Made by a program: the position numbers and the translations under genes
Notes under the pieces: generated by a model
Told to the model about the DNA's origin: nothing
Database searches by the model: none
What the model saw: the letters and a program-made list of their open reading frames with translations, nothing else
NCBI GenBank assembly: GCA_035079385.1
Contig: JAVHKY010000003.1
Coordinates: 18,697,001-18,761,000 of the forward strand
DNA from: Aspidiotus rigidus
Taxonomy: Eukaryota > Arthropoda > Insecta > Hemiptera > Diaspididae
DNA length: 64,000 bases
Reading direction: 5' to 3'
Shown: positions 30,290 to 42,124 of the stretch, piece by piece
Position numbering within the stretch: position 1 is the stretch's first letter
Layout: every line of letters starts with the position of its first letter

Positions 30290-32460
30290 ATTGAAAGAAT
30301 GATACAGAATTCTAGGAATCTGCAAATCTGTTTGAGTAATTGCCATCGGTGGCTTCAGCTATTTTTCTTAGCATGGGCAAGGGTGAGCCACGATGTGAGC
30401 AAAAGGGAAAAGAAAGGTCCGAGCCGATCCTGCAGTAGACAGACCTCACGTTCACAAGTTGAAAATAGCTTGAAGCGTTAAATTAATGATGGGATTACTT
30501 TTCAGTATTTTCATTGTCATTCAACTTATTCTTATAAGGTTGTGAGTTTCTGAATAGTTTCTATGTGGGCTAATGAATTACGTTGGTGAATCAGGACCTC
30601 TCTCCAGTCCACCTGTAGATCTAGCACTAACGCTAACGATTTCATGAATTTAATAGTCTTGGATTTGTGAATGAACTTATCCATTTCGTGTACTGAGGTC
30701 ACTGGAAGCGAATTCTCGATTGTCTTGAAGACTTGAAAGTGTCAGTATTTTAGCAGTTCGAATTTGCGAGGAAGTTTGAGAATGTAATCGACGGAGAATT
30801 TGATGTTTCATCTCTGCCACTTCGCGTGCTTGCTTTTGAGCGATTGTTTGTACTTGAATGCATGGGAGTGTTCTTGAAGGTTCTGTTTAAAGAAAACAAA
30901 CTGCGAAAACACACGTGTTACGAACGTCTAATTTATGCCAAACGTCGTTTTCATGTGCACATTATGGAGTAAAAAATACATTCGTGTAAAAAAATAAGTA
31001 AAGGACCGAGCGTCAGAAATACGGGTGTGGGTCCGATGTAAGTACATCGTTGCATTCTTGTCAACCCTTACACTCATACATTGGTTGGCCCAGCAACTCG
31101 TTATTTTCATTCGGAACACGTTTGCAGTGGACATCGCAATCGACAGTAAATTCATTTCCAGAGTCCTGTAAATTCACCGACTGTAAACAATGTGTATGCA
31201 ATAAATATCGCGCGTAAACAAATATCATTTTATGTTGGTTTACGCGAATGACTTTTACAGTATTAGGCTGTACGATTTTTCTTTTTTTTTTTTTCTCAGT
31301 TTGGCGTACCGCTTTAGCTGGGAAAATAACAGTATAGTTCGCGTTTCGCAGAAATATGTACCAACAAAAAAAAAAAAAAAAAAGAGGGAGACGCTGTAAA
31401 AACTACCGGGTTTCGGTCTTTATTACGAGGGGTCGTCAATAAAAATAATGTTCCAGTACGGTTATTTTTACATACCGCGAAAGCGACGGATGCACGAGTA
31501 TTGTCCACTGAACAAGATTTTCGAATTTCGTGGAGGAGAATGACGAAAGAGGAAGGTGCGAATACGAATGATAAAAATTATTTTCAACTTTAAAGCTGCA
31601 TTACAAATGAATTCGTCGGTAGTTGTAAAAAGTGAATAACATCGTACTGTATCATCGCTTCGAGGAAATTTCAGCCAACCGTCTTGGCATGAATAATGCA
31701 GACCTTTTTCTTACCGCATTTGTAATGTAAATCTGAGGATTTTATTTTTCTTAGTCGCCTCAGATTCATTTATAATTCTCATTCGGTTCATGTTGTTTCA
31801 TCAGCGAAAATGAGGTGAGAGAGACGGCATTCAGTTCGGACAAGTTTAAGCTTTTTGTTGCGGTCTTTAGAAGCGTACGTATATATCTAGCTAGATGAAT
31901 CACAATTTCAATAAAAGAAAACTCTCGACTTGATGGCTTGTAAACGTAGAACCCACTCTACTGGCGTTGTTGTAATTTTTTAAATGTACACTCGTATATT
32001 CCTTGCATAGCTAAGTTTTTCGAAAGAATGGGAAAGAAATTAATTGTTTTTCTCGCAGAAGGCAATATTTTTCAGGACAAAACGACTTGAGCATATTTGA
32101 TTTGCGGCTGGTCCAGATCAGATTTCACAATTCGTGTGTAGGTTTTTATTTTTTTTGCTGCAAAAGGAAGTTCTTTCACTGGTCATAAAAACTAAAATTT
32201 ATGTCCTTTCTGTTTGGTATACTCCTAACTCGAACTTCCGAAGAACGAAGGCTTTTTCAATAGTGTGTATGACGTCTGATTGCAGCGATAGAGATTTGTG
32301 AAAAATGCGCCGTTCAAATCTGGCAAAAAATTTATTGAAAGAAAGATATTTACGGACTGTCTGACTCGAATGCAGTTTGTCGGAAGATTGTATAAAAATG
32401 ATGAAAAATAAATATCTTCGAGTCGCGTCCTACCCAAAATCCCCTCCCGAACTTCAACTA
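30290..32460. other. Unassigned intergenic DNA
   Basis: No recognised gene or bounded element. T-run at about 31282-31294 and A-run at about 31365-31382. Confidence 0.5.
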
Positions 32461-32461
32461 T

Positions 32462-34391
32462 CGGAATTGTTTCAAGTTCGCCTTCCCTGCCGAAGCCGTA
32501 TTGTCGAAGTCCACTTTTCCGCCTGGACAAAAAGCCGAATAATTATTTTCCGAAAGAATTTTTTCCGAAGGCCAATTGGCCGAATACTTAATAAATTGAC
32601 CGTATATTATGAAGTCGGGATGCATTATATTTTACCGAGAATTTCGGAGACCACATTTTATGTAATAGCAACATTATGACCGAGAGTCAGGAGATACTCC
32701 ATGATCTCATCATTGGCTGCGTATTCATCGTACTTTGCCGCGATGCCTTGAATGCGAGATTGTAATTCTAACCACTTTCTCGTAGGTGCTACTTTTACGT
32801 ACTTTCCAAGACTCAACTCCGCTATACACGATTCGATAAATCCTTGCTTCTTTTGAAATTCGTTGAGGGCTGCATAAAGGTCCGGATGGTGTTTGCCGAC
32901 CACCACTCTAAAACGATTATGCCAGCCCTCAGATGCGTTATTTGTTTTATGATGTTGATTTAGGGCAGCTTCGTGGTGGTTCCATAGCGCAATACTGTAC
33001 CGTGAACGGACCGTGGGTCGGCGTCCCCGTGCCGGTCACCCTCGGATGTAGGTATGATCGAAGTAATCAAACACGGGGAGTAAAGCAGGTGGACATTCGC
33101 GGCGTAGCATCCTGGCCGTTTCAACAACATCATCCGGCGGTACAAAAGCTGTAGCAAGGATGGCGTGAACATAATTTCGTATACTTCGATCATCTGGATT
33201 ACTGTACGCTACCTGAAGACCTTCACGTTGCACTCTGCGGTATAAACTCTGACCCAAGTGGAAAAAACAACCACTGACGGGTATGTTGGGGTACACTTCG
33301 TGACAGGCGTTTATAATCCCAAGCTGAAAGTCACTCATGATTCGTAGTGGGACACAAGCCTGCACTCGGAAGTCCTCGACGGCGTCTTTCACAGCCCGAA
33401 GGATTGTCTCATACGCCGCTTGCGTCTTGTTCGGTAACAGTGCGTAGACTAGCGCAACGGGGACGCCTTCACCTCGTTCAATGTTTCGCCTTCGCAGTCC
33501 TAAAATGCTAAAAACCTGTACGAATATCCGGCCGTCCAGGAACCATGTATTACTTGCGCACAGTAACTCGATATTCCGCCGTGTCGCAAGAACTAGAATT
33601 CGACTCCCTTCGTTTCCATTCTCCTCGTCATTGTCTTCGTCAGTGATATCGGACTCGTCATCGTGCACAACAGAATCGAACAGAAGAAAAGTTTCACCTT
33701 GTAGTGTTTGTCGATATCGCTGTGGAATATCACCAAGATCTCGCAGTCTCTGCGGATTGGACGGGAGATCCTTCCTCTCTTCGATAATGCCTCTTGTTCA
33801 GGCAGTTGAGCAAGTACGCCAGGTGGTAGTCCCGCTAGCTCTGTACGAAGGATTTGAGACGGTGGTAACGACGGGTTTTCAGTAGCCAAACGTTTTACTC
33901 GGGCTGTAACTTCTTCAGCAGCGCTTTCCTCAACGTTTGGCGGATGCGTATGAGCCGAATCGTATGGCCCCTTGTGAATTACTAGGTCTTCGGCGCGTGC
34001 TGGCTCGTTCGTGATCGCTCTTGCCTTGCATTCACCCTTCTTAGTCATTCGTCAGTCCCAATAAATTCTTCCACCAGCTTTCTTCGACTTCACGTAGATG
34101 AAGCCACTCAATTGCAGTTTTCCATTAACTATTTTACCTGCCATGATTGTTCGAAGACTAAGTTTTTCACACTTTTCCGACAGCGCTTGAGCTTCCACTT
34201 TATAATTCTCCATAGAAATTAAATTCGGCAACATTTTCGGCAAATTTATTTTCGGAAAGTTGGGTTCCACGATTTGGCATTCGGCGAATGCGTAGTCGTC
34301 TTCATGTCCATTCGGCTTTTTGTCCAGGCGGAAAAGTGGACTTCGACAATACAGTTTCGGCAAAGTGACCGGGAACCTCAACAATTTTCCG
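32462..34391 (-). mobile_element. MULE-2: decayed FLYWCH Mutator-like element
   Basis: Inverted ends share GTATTGTCGAAGTCCACTTT and TCCGCCTGGACAAAAAGCCG (about 32500-32550 and, reversed, 34305-34357). The outermost shared block CGGAA..ATTGTT.. GGTTC is weaker, so the outer limits are approximate and no clean 9-bp duplication is visible. Ends are rich in CCGAA motifs (32490-32585; 34220-34385 on the other strand), parallel to the ATTCGCCGG arrays of MULE-1. The minus strand encodes the transposase remnant listed separately. Confidence 0.75.
32658..34144 (-). pseudogene. MULE-2 transposase (FLYWCH + DDE), pseudogene
   Basis: Transposase that would cut and join the element ends; now dead. From the ATG at 34144: FLYWCH finger (LSGFIYVKSKK, GGRIYWD, then TGA where the first zinc Cys is expected, at 34052-34054, then RMTKKGECKARAI and AHTHPPN). 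A frameshift lies between about 33740 and 33790. The DDE domain follows: TWFLDGRIF (first Asp), IMSDFQLGIINACHE (second Asp), GCFFHLGQS, then an in-frame TGA at 33036-33038 directly after TYIRG, and TNNASEGWHNRF (third catalytic Glu) continuing in the same frame to the stop at 32658. Overall order equals MULE-1. Two nonsense codons and at least one shift. No intron is needed within the finger, unlike MULE-1. Confidence 0.85.
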
Positions 34392-34754
34392 TAACTCTCT
34401 CTTCGTGTGTATAGCTTGATGTCCCAAGCCCTTCCAACCCCCTACAAGGTTAAAATCTGTCCTAGTTTTTCTTGTCAATATTTTGATAACTTACCTATTT
34501 TCGAACAATAGTCATAAGTATTTCTTATGACGAATGTGAAGCGCTAGCGTGGCGGCTTTTAAATCCGGAACATATCTTTCCAAAACATCGTATTGGTCCG
34601 ACCGTGGACATCTGATAATTGATCGATTACATTGTTTACATCAACACTGTCAGATACGTTCAAAAGATCAGTTTTTCTTTCGTTCAAAATTCCGTGAGCT
34701 TCAAGTGTGTACAGTTAGGCTCAATGTACAAAATCGCTCATCGAGCTAAAACAG

Positions 34755-35592
34755 TGAACAGAACGTGGTGTCAAGTTTCCGAAACAACGAAAACCGAAAT
34801 TTGGGTTTTGAGCATTAAAGGAGACAGCCAAAATGCGTTCTGAAATTGGAAATTGCTAGTTCGCATTCTGGTCTATTTCATAAGTAACTAAATCGCGTTT
34901 TGTTTTTTGTTTTTTTGTCTTCGAAAACGTCCAAAACATCCCGATTTCATGGACAGCTTATGGTTATAGAAAAGACTGAGCCGAAGGTCTCCGTTTATTG
35001 TACGAAATAAAGAAAATTGTACCATCCACACTGATATCAAAAGGAGTCCCTATATGTATGAGGCCATGTGTGGTATGTTTTAGTAGATTGTTCTAGCTGA
35101 TTTAAATTCGAGTTAAAATCTGTTCACCTAGAAACAGAAGAGCAACTACCAGTTGGAACTACAACGAGCTCGAAGCAAGGCTATAAGGAGATGACGTTTT
35201 AGTGACCTTGGAAACAAATGAAACAAGAAAAAGTGAGAAGAAGCAGATAACCAATTGCACTGTTTGTAGGGGAACCAATGCTTTAGACCTCTGCTCCACA
35301 TACCTCGGGTTCGTGCGTCTTGCCTGGGGAGAGGGAAATGTCTCTGCTCAGGAAATCATTCGCCATCATCGCGTGAGGATGAAGAAAGTTGTATGTCAAT
35401 GAGAGAGGTCCAAATGTTCTTTTCATAATTTTGCGATCTAGTGACCTACAATTCCACAAGACGTTGTGGCACTTTTTCGTTGTGACCGAAATCGACCAGA
35501 ATGCGTCCTGGCTATTTCCTTGAACATTCGAAACCCGAAATTTGCGTTTTAGTTGTTCCGGAAAATTGACACTGCATTCTGGTCCTATTTTT
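34755..35592. mobile_element. Possible inverted-repeat element (arms about 85 bp)
   Basis: Left arm about 34768-34845 (GTGTCAAGTTTCC, AACAACGAAAACCGAAATTTG, ACAGCCAAAATGCGTTCTG) is inverted at about 35497-35575 (CAGAATGCGTCCTGGCTATTT, ACCCGAAATTTGCGTTTTAG, CCGGAAAATTGACACTGCATT). Diverged by about 20-25%. The 650 bp between have no recognised content. Termini and TSD not defined. Confidence 0.5.
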
Positions 35593-35599
35593 CGTATAT

Positions 35600-35835
35600 T
35601 GAGTTTAACATCTATATCATGTATGAGGAGTGAGATTTAGGAAAATTTCGATCTTGAAGCTGAATCTTTAGAGAGAGGGACTTTTCAATAGGAAACCTGT
35701 TTTATCGAGGGTAAATTAAAGAAAAATGCCAGGCATCATGCGGCAAAACGTGGTGAGGAATGAAGTTTAATTTTTATTTAGAAAAAGAATGAATAAAGGA
35801 ACCCCCATAAAACAGGTTCCCTGTTTGCCTCGATT
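35600..35835 (+). repeat. Dispersed repeat, copy K, plus a CCTGTTTTAT hairpin
   Basis: Core-like unit (ATATCATGTATGAGGAG, GATTTAGGAAAATTTCGATC, AGAGAGAGGGACTT) followed by a hairpin: GGAAACCTGTTTTAT (35691-35705) and ATAAAACAGGTTCCC (35807-35821). The same AACAGGTT phrase occurs at 17350, 17660 and 46330. Confidence 0.5.
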
Positions 35836-35839
35836 AACT

Positions 35840-36520
35840 CAGTCAATAAAGGCAACACCGAGCAGCTCACAAAGTAGACTGCGAGTTTTTCTACAAAACC
35901 GCACGCATCAGGCTGAACATTATCGCTTTTAGTTTGAAGCCTATGATTCTTCATGGGGATGAACTAGTTCTAGGCTTGGCAAGGATCTAGAAAAATTTTA
36001 AACATTTGATTTACTTGTATACGTACACTGAGAGACTCGATGAGAATTTCGATTTGGGGTAGAGTGAAGAACAAGAAGAAGAAGAAGTTTAGAAAAGAGG
36101 TCGTCGGAATTAAGTATGTAGTTGGTTTTCCCACTCCCATCGCAAACTTTTTTTTTTTTTTTCAAATCAGTTAATTCCAAATACGAATGGCGCTCTTCCG
36201 GCTGCAGAAAAAACTTCCGTGTAGCTTTTTAAAACAGAAATTTCTTGCGATATTTTTTTTTTTCTCTCTTTCTATAGGAAGTTCATCATATCATGACACT
36301 CGATGTCTGCTTTCCGCGACGTCGCATGAAGACGAAAAATAATTTTAGTGATGGAACGGTTCATCTTATTTTTTACCTTCATCGATGAAATATGTCTTAG
36401 TTTCGTCATGAATTACAATTCTTCTATATCTGGAAATCATAATTTCGAATGCGAGAATTTATTTTCGATAGAAAGCGAAGAATATCGTATTTTAATGCTC
36501 CGGTGTTTTTAGTATTGACG

Positions 36521-36552
<32 letters not shown>

Positions 36553-38395
36553 ATACCGGTGATAGTCGTTCCATACAGCTGCATTTAGTTTTCGAGATCG
36601 TAATATTCGAATATCTAAAAAAAAGAGAGAAAAAAATTGGATTTAATTACATAAAATTGATTTGACTCAGAATCTACCAAATTATGATAGGTGACGGTTT
36701 GTTATTGAATTTCGTTTCTCAAATGCTTTAAAATGTGCTATTGAAGTATGATATAATGTTTGCTGATTGTAATTGAAAAGATCGAAAAAATTATTGAAAT
36801 CTAAAATACTTTCACAACAAGAACGTTGAAAAAATGTCCTTGCCTTGTAACTCTGTGGGGAAACGATACAAAAGACACAAGATTTGAAGATTGTGGAATC
36901 AGATATTTTAAAACCCGAATTTCATAAGAAATACTGCCCGTCCCTAAGGACCGTTTTGATGAGCGTAGTTCCTAAAGAAATGGGGCTAGATATTGAAATA
37001 TATTTGATGAATTCAGATTCTGGAGCTTTACAAAGAACGTCAAGTTGTAAGCTGTAGGGCTCAAAAAAATTTTGAGTACGGTCATCTTAAGACGCTATGG
37101 AAGTCATATTAGCATTTTATATGCTGGAAAACCCGTCACAGTTTCGATATTATAACTTCAAGAACGACTTTGATCTAATTAAAGGATTTGAGCAAATTTT
37201 AGCCAGGGCGTAGCACAACGTTATCAGTGACCTCGACCTGTTGGAGTTTGTACCTATGTGTAGAGAAAGGGGGATGAGCTAATCAGTAGGGCTGCAATTT
37301 ATATGCATTTATTTTTGCTGAAATATATGTAGGTAGGCACTTATTTTGGAAATATGCAAATGTAAGCTTATGCATTTATCTTGGAAATATGCTCTAAAAA
37401 TAAAAAACTAAAACAATTTTAATAAACTTTAATAAACAAGAAGGAATGTTGCAAATGTAATGATGAAACTACGAAATTTTATTTTTTGTCCTTAAGACTT
37501 TGATACTTGAGTATAATCTACACTTCAAAATTCGAGAAAAGAAATCCGTTTACTGCTAAATGCAAATATATACATTTATTTTTCAATTATGCATTATTTA
37601 TTCTAAAAAATTTTGTATATAGGCTTGAAGGGACTTGAAACGTAAAGAAAATTGGTCAGGTATTGGGTATGCCGTTTCAAAGATCCATTGCTTCTTTGCA
37701 CTAAATGCGCTGTAATTACGTACTTCGACCCGAAACTGGTGCAATTCCATACTCTTTAGTCCGTGTAAAACTTGGAGGGTACTATGCGAAAAAGATTTAA
37801 CAATATTATAATCATGAGCCACAGACAAGCAGACTAACTTCACAAAGATTTATCGCTTTTCTATCCTATAGTTGCGTTGAAGATTTACTCGTTTTTTCGT
37901 CCGACTTGAATCCATCTACGGATAACGATACTTTATTTTTGGATAGCGGCGGGCCATGGTCATCATGAAACTTGTCTGTGAAGAGTACATGTTGTAACAT
38001 CGAGAAATTCAAGTCCATATGAACATTTTTCTCTCCTTTCAACACATTCATGAGCTCACATGGTTGCTTCTTCACCTTCTTCGTCACTTTTGAAGAATTC
38101 TTTTACAACAATCCCCTCTCACGTTTGTTACAAAACCATTTGAAGTCAGTGTAGGTACTCAACATTTTCTTCTTTTGAGATGTTGTTCCGATGGAGGTCA
38201 CGTTTCCCAAACTTTTCTGGTTTTCTATACTTTTTAAAATATATAGGTAATCCATCAAGTTTTCTGAAAAAATATGGACGGTACACGTTTGCGTACAAGC
38301 AACTTAGAAACAACACATTTGCGCATAAACGAAGAAGGCATGTAATTTTCCAATTAGGTACCTTACAAATAAATTCTTTTCATTTCGGTGGCTAA
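35840..38395. other. Unassigned DNA; (GA)n microsatellite inside
   Basis: (GA)13-14 at 36520-36546 followed by G7. T-run at 36149-36163. Minus-strand frames 37598-37843 and 37866-38087 (81 and 73 codons) look protein-like but carry no motif I recognise. Confidence 0.5.
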
Positions 38396-39760
38396 TTTTT
38401 TTTTTTTTTTTTTTTTTTTATTTATTTAAATTTAAACATTACATTTAGTCATGAGAGTTGGATGGGTTTTACCATGGTTTTTCCCCACCCCTCTCATGAC
38501 GAGTTCGAAATAGACTGTATAACTATACACTTAACTCTACCTATTGAAAGAGAGTATGACTTCTGTTTTTATTTCATTTTACTTATTTTATTATCTTATT
38601 TATTTATTTATTTTATTTTATTTTATTTATTTATTTTATTTTATTATTTTTTTTTTCCTTCCTTCTCCTCTCAGTCTATTCGATTTCTTTTTTGGTTTTT
38701 AATATCTTTCTTATATATCCATCCAATTTTTGGTGGCATTCCCCGTTCTGCAAGCACTGTCCCAATTCCTCTGTAGTTATTTTAGCATTCCCCCTGATAC
38801 GATCAAAATTTTTGCATCTTATAAAGGTGTGATCCGGATCATCATCAGAATTAAGGCATTCCCTGCATTGACTATCATTTATAATATAGAAATTTTTGAG
38901 GTAAGTTGCAAAATTCCCATGTCCCGTCAAATACTGTGTTAAAAAATAATTTGATTTCAATTTCTTGTTTTCAAGTCTTATCCCTATGTCTGGAATCAAT
39001 TTAGCCGTTCTCCTACCTGTCTTTTCTTTTTCATATTGTTCCTGCCAATTTTTAATTGTATCTAATCTTATTGTTTTTATGCTTTCTACCATTTCTTTTT
39101 TCGTTATTTTATTTTCTTTGAATTTAATTTTCAATGTTTTTATTTTGTTAGTTTGGCTTAATTGCAAATCAATTGGGGTTATCCCAGCTATAACGTGTGA
39201 GGCTGTATGAGAAACTGTTCTGTATGCTGAAATTATTCCTATTAATACTGTCCTTTGGAGTGATTTTAGTTTCTTAATCTCAGTATTCCTAAGCTTCTCA
39301 AAATAAGCAAGGGAGTCATATTCTATTATTGAGCGAAAAAGTGCATTGTACAATATTTCTCTTTTATATGTGTCCATACCAAAAGTGTTACCATTATAAA
39401 GCCCGAATTTTATTATAATATTTTCTTAATTTGTTTGTAATGTATTCTACGTGTTTATTATAGTTTAGGTTTTGGTCGATGATTATTCCTAGATATTTCA
39501 TTTCTGTATGGGATATTATTTTCTCCTGCCCCAACTTTATTTTTCCTTCCATTCTTTTTTGAAATTCTTATTTTTTATGTCTCCGAGATAAGAAAAGCAT
39601 CTGTGTTTTATTCGGATTGAGTGTTAGGCCTAAGTATTCCAGTTTAAGTTTTATCATTTCTATCTTATCGTTTATTAATCGAGAGTCAGTCATTTTATTT
39701 ATTCCCACTATTAACATTGGACTTTTTCTGAAAGAGAAGCTGCTTGAAAGCAAAGAAAAA
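38396..39760 (-). pseudogene. 5'-truncated LINE: RT C-terminus and zinc-knuckle domain
   Basis: The minus strand carries a LINE 3' half ending in a poly(A) tail (T-run 38398-38419 on the plus strand). 39753-39568 holds the RT palm/thumb edge (KLEYLGLTLNPNKTQMLFLS), then a connecting stretch with EMKYLGIIIDQNLNY. 39377-38676 is an intact 233-codon frame: LYNALFRSIIEYDSLAYF, LKSLQRTVLIGI, TYLTGHGNF-like (QYLTGHGNFATYL) and CRECLNSDDDPDHTFIRC, the C-x2-C...H-x4-C knuckle found at the C-terminus of Jockey/R1-group LINEs. The catalytic YADD part and ORF1 are missing, as is usual for 5'-truncated copies. The 3' UTR includes TTTTATTTTATTTA low-complexity (38560-38655). Promoterless and probably silent. 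Confidence 0.85.
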
Positions 39761-39769
39761 TAAAAGGAT

Positions 39770-41430
39770 TAATTAAGTGAAGTTTTAAAATCTACACTAG
39801 TTATTAGCTACTTGCAAAATTCTCCGAGCACAAAAAAATAATAATAAAAAACAAAAAACAAAAAAAAGGATAAATGTCACATGAAAAATGTTTGGTTTGA
39901 AGAGACTCATGGTTTTACATCAGAGAAGGAATATAATGTTGTTCTGAACTTTTTTTTTTTCATGAAAAATCTATTTACGGCTAATGGCTTCCGGAAATTA
40001 TGCGTAACTTCACATCTTCCAGTGTCTTTAAATCTACGATTAGAGCCATGTTTTGTTTCGTTTTGTTTTTTTTCAACGGAAAATGGATGTAATCGCTAAC
40101 TAACGACCTATCGAAAAATATGATAGAAAAAAAGAAAGGAAATAATGGAATGAGAGGAAGCGGTAAAAAGAACTTAGAGCAGTAGTTCAAACTTTCTACT
40201 TTCGCTAAAAAAAAGGAAAGAAAAGAAAATACTTTCGCGGATTCTTACGACGAATCCCGGAAAAAATCTAGTATTTTATAAAAATGAATGATATCTGTTT
40301 TAATCTTGAATTAATCCATTCGTAAATGTTCTTATTTTTATTTTTGAGGTTCTCGCGTTGGTGTCTCGGATTCAAAAAAACTTTTCAAACTCCTATTTCC
40401 GTTTTATCCGGCGATTTAATGCGTTCTAGCATATTTTGTGCGGATTCTATTTCTTTCTCCGGCATACTCGCGTACGACTGACCGCTTTCGAAAGAAAGAT
40501 GCTTCTGTCAGTTGAAAGGTGTTTCCGTTTTCATGCTAGAAGATCCTTATTTCTGTAAGTATAGGAAGAGAACGAAAACGATCCTCTGAGATATCATTTC
40601 TGTGAGAGATGAAAACGAAAGCTTATCTAGAATTATTTTATGTTGTTTACGCGCCGTTTCGAACGTCTTCTTAGTATTGCTTTCGAGTTTTTCAGCTATT
40701 CTATCGAGAGATTTCGCTTGGAACATGTCGAAGTATTCGAACGAAAGAAATAAACTGTATGGTCTAGAATAAAATCATTTTTTTAAATTTCAGGTCCTGC
40801 GTGTTTCCAACATTTACGAGTATCGTGGTCTTGTAAGTTGGTACATTATGGTACCGAGATGTTTTGTTTTTGATTTGAATTTTAATTTTATCGCCGAAGC
40901 ACGAAAATATTATTAAGAAAACAGCGAATGAATGGACGAAGACTTTAGGGGAAAAAAACAACATAATGAAAAGAAGAGGGTTGCGTTTGGTGAGACATTA
41001 GTAGAATATAAGGGCGGCGGGCTACACTATACGTGTACTAAAATTTCAGCAAAAGATGAAACGATATATAAGTATAGTTGTGATTATCAATTTCATGATC
41101 TATCGTAGCCAAGTCGTATTCAAGTATATTGTAAGAAGAACGATGGTTTTGGAATACAGGGCACAAAAAAGGTTTAGTTGAATTGTCTGACTAGTTATAA
41201 TTACAAGAAATTAGAAAGTGATGGGATAAGGTGAGAATGAATGAGATGGATGAGCCAATCCTGAGACAAGGAAGGATGACGTACATGTGGCAGGAAAACT
41301 GCACCAGCACATGAAGTAAAATATTTCACTTCATTGTGAAACCCAGTGCTGAATTTGAAGGGCTTGAAAATTTCAAGGGAGTTTTGGAAATGCTAAATAT
41401 ACCTAAAAATATCCCAAATTTGCTTCAAAT
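39770..41430. other. Unassigned AT-rich DNA
   Basis: A-rich low-complexity at 39830-39870, otherwise no recognised gene, RNA or element. Confidence 0.5.
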
Positions 41431-41439
41431 AAAAAATTT

Positions 41440-42120
41440 ATTTATGTATGAGGTTATATCGCTCGTGTCGCGTGTGCAGCCGTCCGTCCTTCATTGTGGA
41501 TAGAATGCGGATTGCGTATGCATTAATTTTGTTTCCGTCAACACCGGTATCGACCGACCTTTTTTCGGGTATAACTTCTGTGTTGGAGGAATCTCCGCCT
41601 CGGCGAAACACCGTCATCTTTGCATCCGCCAAGTTATTGGGGGCACGCAAACTCTCACACGACCCCCGGACGCAACGTAGAGCGAAATTGCTGTCGGAGT
41701 CTCTTCTTCTTCTGTCTTCAAGTCCCTAGGCTTCATCTTCTTCCACAGTTTCGTCTGTTTGTGGATGGTACACAGGCGTTGAGTAGGTCATAGCATGGCT
41801 CTGCATTTGCCTATTCCATTCCGTGTCCATCTTCTTCATAACTAAGGCTGGAAAGGCAGACGCCTGGTTCCGTGCTTCTTCAGATCTTAGCAAAATGACC
41901 ATACCAGCAAGCACTTTATCGATCCCAACTTTTTGCAGTAATCGACTAAGCTTGCCCCGCTCACACCTCCATATAGGACATTCAAATAAGGTGTGCTCTT
42001 GATCGCAATGTGAACATGTTGCCTGCTCAACATTTGTACGTATGAGGTCAGTGATCTTACTGTTGATGGTTGAAAATTGATGGCGGTTGTAAAAATGATA
42101 AATGTGCCCAAGAACACTCA
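41440..42120 (-). pseudogene. LINE remnant: C-terminal zinc knuckle and 3' UTR
   Basis: Minus-strand reading near 42110-41950 gives VLGHIYHFYNRHQF and CSHCDQEHTLFECPIW followed by RCERGKL, a CCHC knuckle with the conserved 'LGH..F' upstream, as in R1/LOA/I-type LINEs. The frame switches near 41914, after which 62 codons run to the stop at 41726 (VEEDEA). The 3' UTR (41440-41600) matches the fragment at 15612-15745. RT, RNase H and ORF1 are absent. It appears inserted in a region with repeated GGGAGTT.TGAAAATG phrases (41372 and 42222). Confidence 0.75.
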
Positions 42121-42124
42121 GAAT

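Noticed and set aside
33481..33885. 134-codon plus-strand frame
   Set aside because: Antisense to the MULE-2 transposase remnant, whose motifs are clear on the minus strand.
37261..37600. hAT-like end at AGGGCTGCAATTTATATGCAT
   Set aside because: No matching inverted end or 8-bp duplication could be found downstream.
38560..38660. TTTTATTTTATTTA tract as an independent microsatellite
   Set aside because: It sits in the 3' UTR of the truncated LINE next to its poly(A) tail and is explained by that element.
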